Source: Lachnospiraceae bacterium (GTDB lineage Bacteria > Bacillota_A > Clostridia > Lachnospirales > Lachnospiraceae). Taken from it: 13,736 nt of DNA. The notes under the pieces were generated by a model that did not search any database, was not told the DNA's origin, and saw only the letters and a program-made list of their open reading frames with translations. The position numbers and the translations under genes were made by a program. Within the stretch, counting starts at the first letter, position 1, and every line of letters begins with the position of its first letter. The stretch lies in the NCBI GenBank assembly GCA_017958935.1, contig JAGDBR010000036.1, forward strand, positions 1 through 13,736. The letters run 5' to 3'. Shown here piece by piece: positions 6,532 to 13,736 of the stretch.

Positions 6532-8217
6532 ATGAAGAAATGGATCACATGGATCGTGCTGGCTGCCATGGCGCTGAGCCTTACGGCCTGCGGCGGCGGC
6601 AGCAATACGACCAAGAAAGAGGCGGCCGGCGTCGAGAAGCTCATCAGCGATTACGGCTTCCAGTGGAAGGATCCGAACGCGGTCATCCTGAACGAGAAGG
6701 GCGCGCAGGACATCTCTTTCACGGTCTACTCGTCCAAGAACGCTTCTGCGAAAGACTACAACGACATGAAGATCATGCAGGACCTGTATGAGAGCACGAA
6801 CGTCTACGTGACGTGGGAGAACGTGTCCGAGTCGGTCTATTCCCAGCAGAAGAACCTGATCTTCGGCAATACGGACAACCGTCCCGACGCCATTTACCAC
6901 GCGGGCATGAGCGCAGGCGAGATCATCAAGTACGCTAAGAGACACGTGCTCCTGCCGATCAGCGACTATCTGGAGTACATGCCGAACTTCTCGAAGATCC
7001 TTGAAGAGCGCCCGGACATCAAGGCGCAGCTCATCAACGTGGAAGACGGCAAGATCTATTCCCTTCCGCGTATCGAGGAAATGGGCCTGCTGCAGAACCC
7101 GAACATCCTGTTCCTGAACAAGGCATGGACCGCTGAAGCCATCAAGGCCGGCGCGGTGAAGGGCCTGTCGGAAGCCGACCTGAAGGACGGCCTGGCACTG
7201 ACCTCCGATCAGATGACGGCGCTGCTGACCTACTTCCGCGACACCGACATGAACGGCAACGGAAACACCGGCGACGAGCGGCCGCTGAGCTTCGTTTACA
7301 ACAACTGGCAGGGCAACCAGTGCGACCTGTACGGTATGTTCGGCCTCAACGACAACCTGGAGCACCGCGTGGTCGTGGACGGAAAGGTGACCTACACCGT
7401 TCAGGACGACCGCTTCAAGGATGCCACGAACTTCATCGCGAAATGGGTCGCCGACGGCCTGATCGACAAGGTCTCCTTCGAGCAGTCCCAGGACAACTTC
7501 CTGGCGAACGGCAAGGGCCTTGAGACCTACGGCGCCTTCTACTGGTGGGAGAGCGAGACCGTCGTCTCCAATCCCGAGAACTACATCACCTGCGCTCCGA
7601 TCATCGGACCGAACGGCGGACAGACGGTCTGCATCTCGAACAACCCCGAAGTCGGCACCGGCGAAGTCGTCATCTTCGCGGACTGCCCGAACTTTGAGGT
7701 CCTGCTGGCGTACTTCGACCGCTACTATGACCCGATCATTTCCGCGCAGATCAACTACGGCCCGATCGGCATCGTCTACGAGGAAGAGCGCGACGCGAAG
7801 GGCATGCTGGTCCAGAAGGCCCTTCCGGAAGGCATCACCTCCGACGAACTGCGTCTGCAGAACGCACCGCTCGGCATCATCTACCTTTCCGACTACGCAT
7901 GGAACAACGTGGTCAACATGGAGCCGCGTGCCCAGCTGCGTCTGGAGCGCCTGACGGCGTATGTGACCCCGTACATGCCGAAGAACACGATCCCGTGCCC
8001 GAACCTTCAGTTCACGCTGGAGGAGCTGAACACCCTGGCGAACTATGAGACGAACTTCAACGATTACGTCCGCACGAACCTGATCCGCTGGCTGCTCGGC
8101 GGCGGCGTGTCCGATTCCGACTGGAGCGCTTTCCAGAAGGAACTGTCCGGCAAGGTGAACATCGATGGACTGCGTTCGGTCTATCAGGCTGCGTACGACA
8201 GATATGCGGCGAAATAA
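6532..8217 (+). CDS. Extracellular solute-binding lipoprotein of the sugar ABC transporter (LplA-like)
   Basis: This 561-residue lipid-anchored protein would capture the oligosaccharide outside the membrane and deliver it to the two permeases. The signal peptide MKKWITWIVLAAMALS ends in the lipobox LTAC with Cys20, followed by a Gly-Ser-rich linker. The mature part is of the long (500-560 residue) family that accompanies LplB/YtcP pairs. It contains a calcium-loop-like stretch DTDMNGNGNTGDE (237-249), common in this family, and many Trp/Tyr residues suited to sugar stacking (for example YNNWQG, FYWWESE). ATG 6532 follows AAGGAGG at 6514-6520 and begins directly with the signal peptide. Arginine is almost always CGC or CGT, suggesting high expression. 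The ligand is inferred from the neighbouring GH32 enzymes to be a fructo-oligosaccharide or sucrose. Confidence 0.93.
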   Translation: MKKWITWIVLAAMALSLTACGGGSNTTKKEAAGVEKLISDYGFQWKDPNAVILNEKGAQDISFTVYSSKNASAKDYNDMKIMQDLYESTNVYVTWENVSESVYSQQKNLIFGNTDNRPDAIYHAGMSAGEIIKYAKRHVLLPISDYLEYMPNFSKILEERPDIKAQLINVEDGKIYSLPRIEEMGLLQNPNILFLNKAWTAEAIKAGAVKGLSEADLKDGLALTSDQMTALLTYFRDTDMNGNGNTGDERPLSFVYNNWQGNQCDLYGMFGLNDNLEHRVVVDGKVTYTVQDDRFKDATNFIAKWVADGLIDKVSFEQSQDNFLANGKGLETYGAFYWWESETVVSNPENYITCAPIIGPNGGQTVCISNNPEVGTGEVVIFADCPNFEVLLAYFDRYYDPIISAQINYGPIGIVYEEERDAKGMLVQKALPEGITSDELRLQNAPLGIIYLSDYAWNNVVNMEPRAQLRLERLTAYVTPYMPKNTIPCPNLQFTLEELNTLANYETNFNDYVRTNLIRWLLGGGVSDSDWSAFQKELSGKVNIDGLRSVYQAAYDRYAAK

Positions 8218-8229
8218 CGGAGGAGAACA

Positions 8230-10038
8230 ATGAAGAAGTTATTGGTTTTTATCCTTGCCCTGGCCATGACGCTGTCTCTTGCGGCGTGCGGCGGCAAGAC
8301 GCCGTCGGCGGAGAACACCGCTCCGACGATCACCGGCGCGAAGGACCTGACCGTCGAAGCCGGCTCGTCCGTTGACGTTCTGGCAGGCATCACCGCTTCC
8401 GACAAGGAAGACGGCGACGTGACGTCCCTGATCAAGGTGGAAGCGAGCCCCGCGCTGACTTTCACGAACGGCAAGGCGACCCCGGAAAACGCAGGCACCT
8501 ATGAGCTGGTCTATTCCGTCACCGACAAGGGCGGCAAGACGGGCGAAGCGTACGCGACGCTGACCGTGACCCGCCAGACCGGCGAGGCCGTCCTGTACAA
8601 GGAATTCGATTTCACGAAGGCGCCCGCCGCGAACGATCACGGCTGGGAAGCCCGCATCGGTGAGAGCGCGAAGGCGACCGGCGAACTGAAGCAGGGCGCT
8701 TACGTCTTCGAGATCGCGAACCCCGGCGACGGCGACGGCGCCGTCCAGCTGGCCCTTCCGGGCTTCACGCTGACGAAGGCGGATTACAAGGTCAAGGTCT
8801 GGGCGAAGTCCACGGCCGACACCTACTGCCACTTCCTCGTCCGCGACGAGCTGGCCGAGGGCTGGTCCACCTATGCCGGCGCGTTCAACGTCGTCATCGG
8901 CAGGGAGATCGCCCCGATCGAAGTCAACTTCACGAGCGAAGGCGAAGGCAGCGCGGAGCTGCTGCTGAACCTCGGCAAGATCACCCCGAACCCGGACAAC
9001 CCCGCGGACACCACGCCTGAGAACTTCACGGTCACGATCGACAAGGTCGAACTGTATGAGATCACCGGCGAAGAGCACGAGGTCGAAGTCCTCAATTCCG
9101 ACCTGACGGCCGCCGACGCGGTGACGGTCGAAGCCGGCGACGGCGCGAACGCGTCCTTCGAGAACGGCACGGTCGTGATCGCCAACTATCCGACCGAAGG
9201 CGGCGTCTGGAGCATCAAGGCGAACCTCGGCCTCGGAAACGAAACGATCGCAAACGGCACGAAGTATTTCTACCGCTTTACCGTCAATGCCGAGAACGGC
9301 GTGAGCGGCGAAGCGCTCGTGGAGAGCCTGGCGCAGTATCATGAGGCCCGCGTGAACTTCAACGGCCTGAACGCGGCCCCGGGCGAAGACACGGTCATCA
9401 CCGCGGTCTTCACGGCTGACAGAGACATCACCGATCCGGTGATCCGTCTCCAGATCGGCAACGCCCCCGAAGGCGCAGCCTCGAACAAGATCACCGTCTC
9501 CAACCTGGTGTTCGGCACCGTGGAAGGCGACAAGGAAACGAAGAAGACCATCCATTCCTTCGGCGCGAGCATCGCGGCGAACACCGATCCGAACTTCGTC
9601 TTCACGACCTACAACGGCACCGATGAAGACAATGAGCGCGGCGTCGGCACCATCTGGGCCGAGAACGGCAGTTTCTTCTACCGCATCGACCAGGGCGGCA
9701 CGACCGACTGGCACAACAAGCTCATCTGCGGCTTCCGCGAGAATCCGCTGACGCTGGAAGCGGACAGCTACTACACGGTCGAGATCAAGGTCAAGGCCGA
9801 CAAGCCCGTTTCCTGCGGCGTGTTCCTCAACCCGATCGGCAACTGGGATCCCAGGATCACCGAGGGCATGGACATCACCGCTGAAGAGAAGACGTTCACC
9901 TTCACGACGACGGATACCTTCGTCACGGATATGGACTTCGAACTGCTGTTCCAGTTCGGCTCCAACGAGACGGCGGCGCTGGGTGAAGTGACGGTCGAGT
10001 TCATCAGCATCAAGATCTATCAGATGAAGGTCATGTAA
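8230..10038 (+). CDS. Surface lipoprotein with Ig-like module and three likely carbohydrate-binding modules, no catalytic domain
   Basis: This 602-residue protein has a lipoprotein signal MKKLLVFILALAMTLSLAAC with Cys20. An Ig-like module resembling DUF5011/HYR-type domains follows (about 30-114: APTITGAKDLTVEAGSSVDV ... GDVTSLIKV ... AGTYELVYSVTDKGG). Three beta-rich segments of about 145-160 residues come next (roughly 122-278, 285-431 and 437-598). Each begins with a short strand, has an internal YYxVEIKVKA/YKVKVWAKS-like strand, and ends in a VTIDKVELYEI / ITVSNLVFGTV / VEFISIKIYQM strand, as in CBM4/9-type jelly-roll modules. No glycosidase motif is visible. The gene starts 12 bases after the binding-protein stop behind CGGAGG, so both are made together. 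The likely role is to hold the polysaccharide at the cell surface for the GH32 lipoprotein. The module count is by eye, the CBM family is uncertain, and the ligand is inferred. Confidence 0.8.
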   Translation: MKKLLVFILALAMTLSLAACGGKTPSAENTAPTITGAKDLTVEAGSSVDVLAGITASDKEDGDVTSLIKVEASPALTFTNGKATPENAGTYELVYSVTDKGGKTGEAYATLTVTRQTGEAVLYKEFDFTKAPAANDHGWEARIGESAKATGELKQGAYVFEIANPGDGDGAVQLALPGFTLTKADYKVKVWAKSTADTYCHFLVRDELAEGWSTYAGAFNVVIGREIAPIEVNFTSEGEGSAELLLNLGKITPNPDNPADTTPENFTVTIDKVELYEITGEEHEVEVLNSDLTAADAVTVEAGDGANASFENGTVVIANYPTEGGVWSIKANLGLGNETIANGTKYFYRFTVNAENGVSGEALVESLAQYHEARVNFNGLNAAPGEDTVITAVFTADRDITDPVIRLQIGNAPEGAASNKITVSNLVFGTVEGDKETKKTIHSFGASIAANTDPNFVFTTYNGTDEDNERGVGTIWAENGSFFYRIDQGGTTDWHNKLICGFRENPLTLEADSYYTVEIKVKADKPVSCGVFLNPIGNWDPRITEGMDITAEEKTFTFTTTDTFVTDMDFELLFQFGSNETAALGEVTVEFISIKIYQMKVM

Positions 10039-10055
10039 CAGACCTGATCAACGGT

Positions 10056-10098
10056 CCGCAGGGAGGATGCTGAACCCATCCTCCCTGTGGCCTTTTAT
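10056..10098 (+). terminator. Terminator-like hairpin inside the operon (possible attenuator)
   Basis: CAGGGAGGATG (10059-10069) pairs perfectly with CATCCTCCCTG (10077-10087) around a 7-base loop, and three further pairs (one G-T) extend it to 10056/10090. TTTTAT follows at 10093-10098. It lies 17 bases after the lipoprotein stop and ends 13 bases before the next gene's AGGAGG. As no new promoter is apparent before the next gene, it probably stops only part of the transcripts, or protects the 3' end of the upstream mRNA. Confidence 0.7.
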
Positions 10099-10124
10099 AC
10101 CCCTTACCTACAGGAGGTAACCCC

Positions 10125-11693
10125 ATGAAAAAAAGATGTGCCGCGTACTTTCTTGCGCTGCTCACGGCCGTGTCCCTCGTGACAGCCTGCAGCCCCTCTG
10201 ACAATAAGAGCACTTCTTCGGGGATCACGTTCGCGGATCCCGATTATGACAAGGATTTTTCGAAACTCCGTACCCCCGGCAGCCAGGAGGAAGCGTACGA
10301 CTATTCGCTGTTCTTCCTGCCTGACATTGTCGGCGTGAGCCAGCCCTTCGTGGGCGACCCGATGCCGTATTACGAGGACGGCGTATACTATATCTATTAC
10401 CTGAAAGAAGGCGGAGATTCCTACAACCATTCGATCTACGTCGCGACGACGGAGGATTTCCTAAGCTACACCGAGTATGACAAGCCGGTCATCGAGGCGA
10501 GCCGCTCCGGCGGTCAGGACGGCTGGACCGGCACCGGCTCCGTGGTCAAGGTAGGGGAGAAGTACTACTTCTTCTATACCGGCCATGCCGGCTCCGACAG
10601 CTATGAGTACAAGGAAAAGATCATGGTCGCGGAAGGGACGAGCCCGCTTTCCTTCCAAAAGGTCGACAACTGGTCGCTCACCCCGCCCGCGGAGCTCGGA
10701 CAGAAGAACGACTTCCGTGACCCGCAGGCTTACTATAACGCGGAAAAAGGCGTCATCGAGATGACCGTGACGGCCGCCCAGGGCGGCGTGGCGCGGATCG
10801 TCAAGTTCACGCTCGCGAAGGACCTCAGCGGCTTCCAGTACGACGGGATCATCCTGACGGACCCGATCAAGGCCTTCTACAACCTGGAATGCAGCGACAC
10901 GTTCAAGCTCGGAGACAAGTATTACATCACGTACTCCGGCCAGGACGACACCCTGTGGTATGCCTCTTCCGACGCGCCGTACGGTCCGTATGACGAGCCG
11001 CGCCGCATCGACGGCAAGCTCTTCTACGCCGCGAAGCACGTGGAAGACGGTAAGAACAGCTACATGGTCGGATGGCTGCGCCGGTCCGAATCCCCGTCCT
11101 CCACGCAGGAAGTCTCCGCATGGGGCGGCAATCTGATCGTCCAGCAGCTTGCGCAGGGCGAGAACGGCGCGCTCGTGCTGAAGCCGGTCGACAATGTCCG
11201 CGCATCCTTCGGCGACAGGCGCAGACTGAGTTTCGACGGCACGACGGCGTCCATCGATGCAGGCAGCCGCTACAGCTTCAGCGAAGCGTTCACCGCGTAC
11301 GAGCGGTTCATGATCTCCGGCGAATTCAAGTACACCGGCACCGGCAGCTTCGGTCTCGCGTTCGACTTCAACAACCGCGAGGACAAGTACAAGCTCATCT
11401 CGGTCTGCCCGGCGGACAAGAAGCTTTCCTTAAGCTTCAACGAAGGCAGCACGCCCATCACGGAGACCGCCGTCGAGCTGGAAGCGGGCAAGACCTACAG
11501 CTTCACCTATTTACAGGAAGGCTCCTGCGGTGTATTCTATATTGACGGACGCGCCGCGCTTTCGGTCCGTCTGTACGGCGTCAGCGGCAAGACGATCCGC
11601 CTCTTTGCGGAGAACAATTCGGTGGAGTGGACGGACTTAAGCGAGTACACGGCACCGGCAGAGGGAGGACAGTCCTATGAGGAGGCTGCTTGA
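10125..11693 (+). CDS. Surface-anchored GH32-like beta-fructosidase lipoprotein
   Basis: This 522-residue protein has a lipoprotein signal ending LVTAC (Cys22), so it acts outside the membrane. The three acidic motifs of the GH32/GH68 five-bladed propeller are visible in order. VGDPMPYY carries the probable nucleophile Asp78, in place of the classical NDPNG. DFRDPQAYY carries the stabiliser Asp199. NLECSDTF carries the acid/base Glu255. Blade-like strands (YYIYYLKEG, KYYFFYTGH, KYYITYSG) surround them. Residues about 365-510 form the C-terminal beta-sandwich of GH32 (SGEFKYTGTGSFGLAFDF ... GVFYIDGRAALSVRLYG). AGGAGGT (10112-10118) precedes the ATG, and the end overlaps the next gene by 17 bases. 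It probably cuts fructan at the cell surface. The nucleophile variant leaves the exact specificity (levan, inulin, sucrose, or another GH-J/GH43-like substrate) open. Confidence 0.85.
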   Translation: MKKRCAAYFLALLTAVSLVTACSPSDNKSTSSGITFADPDYDKDFSKLRTPGSQEEAYDYSLFFLPDIVGVSQPFVGDPMPYYEDGVYYIYYLKEGGDSYNHSIYVATTEDFLSYTEYDKPVIEASRSGGQDGWTGTGSVVKVGEKYYFFYTGHAGSDSYEYKEKIMVAEGTSPLSFQKVDNWSLTPPAELGQKNDFRDPQAYYNAEKGVIEMTVTAAQGGVARIVKFTLAKDLSGFQYDGIILTDPIKAFYNLECSDTFKLGDKYYITYSGQDDTLWYASSDAPYGPYDEPRRIDGKLFYAAKHVEDGKNSYMVGWLRRSESPSSTQEVSAWGGNLIVQQLAQGENGALVLKPVDNVRASFGDRRRLSFDGTTASIDAGSRYSFSEAFTAYERFMISGEFKYTGTGSFGLAFDFNNREDKYKLISVCPADKKLSLSFNEGSTPITETAVELEAGKTYSFTYLQEGSCGVFYIDGRAALSVRLYGVSGKTIRLFAENNSVEWTDLSEYTAPAEGGQSYEEAA

Positions 11694-12330
11694 CATCGAC
11701 AACCCGGTCATGCGGCTGGTCATCAAGCTTTTTGACTGCATGGTCTTAAGCGTCCTGTGGACGGTGTTCTCGCTGCCCGTGATCACGATGGGCGCGTCTT
11801 CGACCGCCCTGTATTCGGCGGTCTACCACCATATCCGCAAGGACGAGGGCTACCTCTGGAAATCGTTCTGGAACGCCTTCAAGGAGAACTTCAAGCGGTC
11901 GACGCTGGCGTGGCTCCCGATGCTCGCGATGATCCTTTTCCTGATCTACGACGTCATGGCGCTCCATGTCCTGATCAAGAACGGCAATCCCTTCGGCCGG
12001 CTCTTCGGCATCATCCTGGTGCTGCTTTTCGTCGGCCTGGTGTGGGCGGTGTATCTTGCCGCTTACTGCGCGCGGTTCAAGGGGACCGTCAAGGAAGTGC
12101 TGAAGTACAGCTTTTTCCTGATGATGTCCCATCCGCTGCGCGCGATCGGCGTCATGATCGCCGTGGTCGGCTCGATCGCGCTGATCCTGGTAGTGCCGGG
12201 ACTGGCGGTCATGCTGCCGGCGCTGTCGTTTCTGGTCTCCAGCATCCTGATCGAGCAGGTCTTCGCGATGCACCTTCGGCCGGAAGACCAGGAAGACGTG
12301 AATGAAGGGGAGGAGAACCGAGATGCATAA
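11677..12330 (+). CDS. DUF624 family membrane protein (YesL-like)
   Basis: This 217-residue integral membrane protein belongs to DUF624 (PF04854), a family frequently found beside LplB/YtcP-type sugar transporters in Bacillota and without an agreed biochemical role. About five membrane segments are visible near 14-39, 76-98, 107-130, 154-175 and 177-198. They have the family's N-terminal pattern LFDCMVLSVLWTVFSLPVITMGASSTALY and a charged tail (EDQEDVNEGEENRDA). The start at 11677 lies inside the preceding gene, with GGGAGG at 11663-11668. The end overlaps the next gene's ATG by eight bases, so translation of the three hydrolase-half genes is probably coupled. A helper role in transporter assembly or sensing is inference only. 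Confidence 0.9.
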   Translation: MRRLLDIDNPVMRLVIKLFDCMVLSVLWTVFSLPVITMGASSTALYSAVYHHIRKDEGYLWKSFWNAFKENFKRSTLAWLPMLAMILFLIYDVMALHVLIKNGNPFGRLFGIILVLLFVGLVWAVYLAAYCARFKGTVKEVLKYSFFLMMSHPLRAIGVMIAVVGSIALILVVPGLAVMLPALSFLVSSILIEQVFAMHLRPEDQEDVNEGEENRDA

Positions 12331-13736
12331 AAAAAGCGCTGTCAACCAGAATCTACTGTTCGCGCGCGCCTATGAAAAGGAAGTCGCGAAGCGGATCCCC
12401 GAAGAAGCGCGGCCCGCATATCATCTTTCGCCCTACGTCGGCTGGATGAACGACCCGAACGGGCTTTCGTACTACAAAGGCGAATATCATCTGTTTTATC
12501 AGTACAATCCGTACGACATCCAATGGGACGACATGCACTGGGGACACGCGGTGAGCCGCGACCTGCTGCACTGGCGTCACCTCCCGGCCGCGCTGGCGCC
12601 GGACGAGTCGTACGATACGGACGGCTGCTGGTCGGGCAGCGCCCTCGAGCTGGACGACGGACAGCATCTTCTGATGTACACCGGCGTCCGCAAGGTGGGC
12701 GGCGAGAGCCCCGACACCCTGCAGGTCCAGTGCATTGCCCTCGGAGACGGCGAGAATTACCGGAAGATCGAACAGAATCCGGTGCTGACGGCCGACGACC
12801 TTCCCTGGGGCTTAAGTCCGTACAATTTCCGGGATCCGAAGATCTGGCGGGAAGAGGACGGCAGCTACCGGTGCATCGTCGGTACCTGCGACAGCGACGA
12901 CATGGCAAGGCTCCTGCTTTACCGCAGCGAGGACGCGATGCGCTGGCGGTTCGAGAGCGTGCTGGCGGAGAACGACGGAAGCCTCGGCATGATGTGGGAA
13001 TGCCCCGACATGTTCCGGCTGGACGACAAGGACGTGCTCTTCGTCTGCCCGCAGTACATGCTGCCGGAAGGCTTCGAATACCATAACGGCAACGGCAACG
13101 TCTGCATGATCGGGCACCTGGACGCCGAGCGCAAGCACTTCGTCTGCGAGAAGCACCAGTCTCTGGATTACGGCATCGACTTCTACGCGGCGCAGACGGT
13201 CCTGTCGCCGGACGGGCGGCGGATCATGATCGCATGGATGCAGAACTGGGACGCCTGCCAGAACACGAACCGGAAGGACCTTCTCTGGTACGGCCAGATG
13301 TGCATGCCGCGGGAGATCTCCATCCGGAACGGCCGCATTTTCCAGCGTCCTTTGCGGGAGATCGAGCAGTACCGCCGAAACCGCGTGGAATACAAGAACG
13401 TCGCCGTTTCGGACGAGACCGTCCTGCCCGGCGTTTCCGGCCGCTGCGCGGAGCTTTTCATCACGGTCCGCCCGAAGGATCCGGAGAAGCTGTTCCAGAA
13501 GTTCTCGATGCACTTTGCGAAGAACGAGAAATACCACAGCAGCATCAGCTTCCGGCCGCAGGAATCCATCGTGAAGATCGACCGGAAATGCTCGGGCTCA
13601 CGCCGGGCGATCATCCATCAGCGGCGCTGCCTGGTGCCGGACAGGAACGGCGAGATCAGCATGCACGTCTTCCTGGACCGGTTCAGCGCCGAAGTGTTCC
13701 TCAATGACGGGGAACAGGTCATCACGGCCGCGATCC
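12323..13736 (+). CDS. Cytoplasmic GH32 beta-fructofuranosidase (sucrose/fructo-oligosaccharide hydrolase), 3' end outside window
   Basis: The frame is open from ATG 12323 to the window edge (471 full codons), so only a short C-terminal piece is probably missing relative to the usual 480-500 residues. The classical GH32 motifs are present: WMNDPNG (41-47, nucleophile Asp44), FYQYNP (58-63), the WSGS block (103-106), FRDPK (169-173, stabiliser Asp171) and WECPD (225-229, acid/base Glu226). The C-terminal sandwich signature is seen as LDRFSAEVFLNDGEQVIT. There is no signal peptide, so the enzyme acts inside the cell on imported sucrose or fructo-oligosaccharides, releasing fructose. AGGGGAGGAG at 12306-12315 precedes the ATG, which lies within the end of the DUF624 gene. 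Unlike the transporter genes, it uses CGG for about half of its arginines, suggesting lower expression. Whether it prefers sucrose, sucrose-6-phosphate, kestose or inulin-type chains cannot be read from the sequence; ABC import makes a non-phosphorylated substrate more likely. Confidence 0.95.
   Translation, partial: MHKKSAVNQNLLFARAYEKEVAKRIPEEARPAYHLSPYVGWMNDPNGLSYYKGEYHLFYQYNPYDIQWDDMHWGHAVSRDLLHWRHLPAALAPDESYDTDGCWSGSALELDDGQHLLMYTGVRKVGGESPDTLQVQCIALGDGENYRKIEQNPVLTADDLPWGLSPYNFRDPKIWREEDGSYRCIVGTCDSDDMARLLLYRSEDAMRWRFESVLAENDGSLGMMWECPDMFRLDDKDVLFVCPQYMLPEGFEYHNGNGNVCMIGHLDAERKHFVCEKHQSLDYGIDFYAAQTVLSPDGRRIMIAWMQNWDACQNTNRKDLLWYGQMCMPREISIRNGRIFQRPLREIEQYRRNRVEYKNVAVSDETVLPGVSGRCAELFITVRPKDPEKLFQKFSMHFAKNEKYHSSISFRPQESIVKIDRKCSGSRRAIIHQRRCLVPDRNGEISMHVFLDRFSAEVFLNDGEQVITAAI

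Noticed and set aside
8239..9714. Long open frame (about 490 codons) on the minus strand across the multi-module lipoprotein gene
   Set aside because: It lies opposite a strong plus-strand gene with signal peptide, ribosome site and modules. Its translation is Arg/Asp/Val-rich low-complexity sequence typical of the antisense of GC-rich codons, and it has no ribosome site.
1..13736. CRISPR array, tRNA or rRNA genes, insertion sequences, phage genes
   Set aside because: I saw no regularly spaced direct repeats, no cloverleaf or rRNA-like segments, no transposase motifs and no terminal repeats. The gene content is an ordinary sugar-utilisation operon with neighbouring housekeeping-type genes.

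Overview
The window looks like chromosomal DNA from a GC-rich member of the Bacillota (Firmicutes), probably an anaerobic carbohydrate fermenter. The evidence is strong AGGAGG-type ribosome sites before almost every gene, lipoproteins with classical lipoboxes, an LplB/YtcP-type sugar ABC transporter, a DUF624 (YesL-like) membrane protein, and an S41-peptidase style I know mainly from clostridial genomes. The species cannot be named from sequence alone. The genes are GC-rich with C/G-ending codons, while the control regions are AT-rich.

Left part (1-2096): the C-terminal end of an S41 peptidase-like protein that appears to lack the segment carrying the catalytic serine. A bidirectional terminator follows. 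Next come two divergent single genes: a flavodoxin-fold NADPH-dependent FMN reductase (minus strand) and a small PF00756-type esterase (plus strand), each with a readable sigma-70-type promoter between them. Two hairpins then separate the esterase from the convergent lacI-type gene.

Main part (2097-13736): a LacI-family regulator (minus) is divergent from a plus-strand operon. The operon order is: sugar ABC ATPase (MsmK/UgpC type); two permeases (LplB and YtcP types); a solute-binding lipoprotein; a large lipoprotein with one Ig-like module followed by three likely beta-sandwich carbohydrate-binding modules and no enzyme domain; a surface lipoprotein with the GH32 catalytic triad; a DUF624 membrane protein; and a cytoplasmic GH32 beta-fructosidase that runs off the window end. 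The 302-base divergent region holds two good promoters, a perfect 27-bp palindrome beside the lacI promoter, and TTTACA/TGTAAA half-sites just downstream of the operon start. This fits one local repressor controlling both directions.

Together the genes suggest a fructan or fructo-oligosaccharide (or sucrose) utilisation locus. Fructan would be held at the cell surface by the non-catalytic lipoprotein, cut by the lipid-anchored GH32, captured by the binding protein, imported by a dedicated ABC transporter rather than a PTS, and split inside by the second GH32. The substrate is inferred from the two GH32 enzymes. No fructokinase is visible in the window. A terminator-like hairpin and a clear change in arginine codon use separate the binding and transport genes from the hydrolase genes, which suggests the first half is expressed much more strongly.
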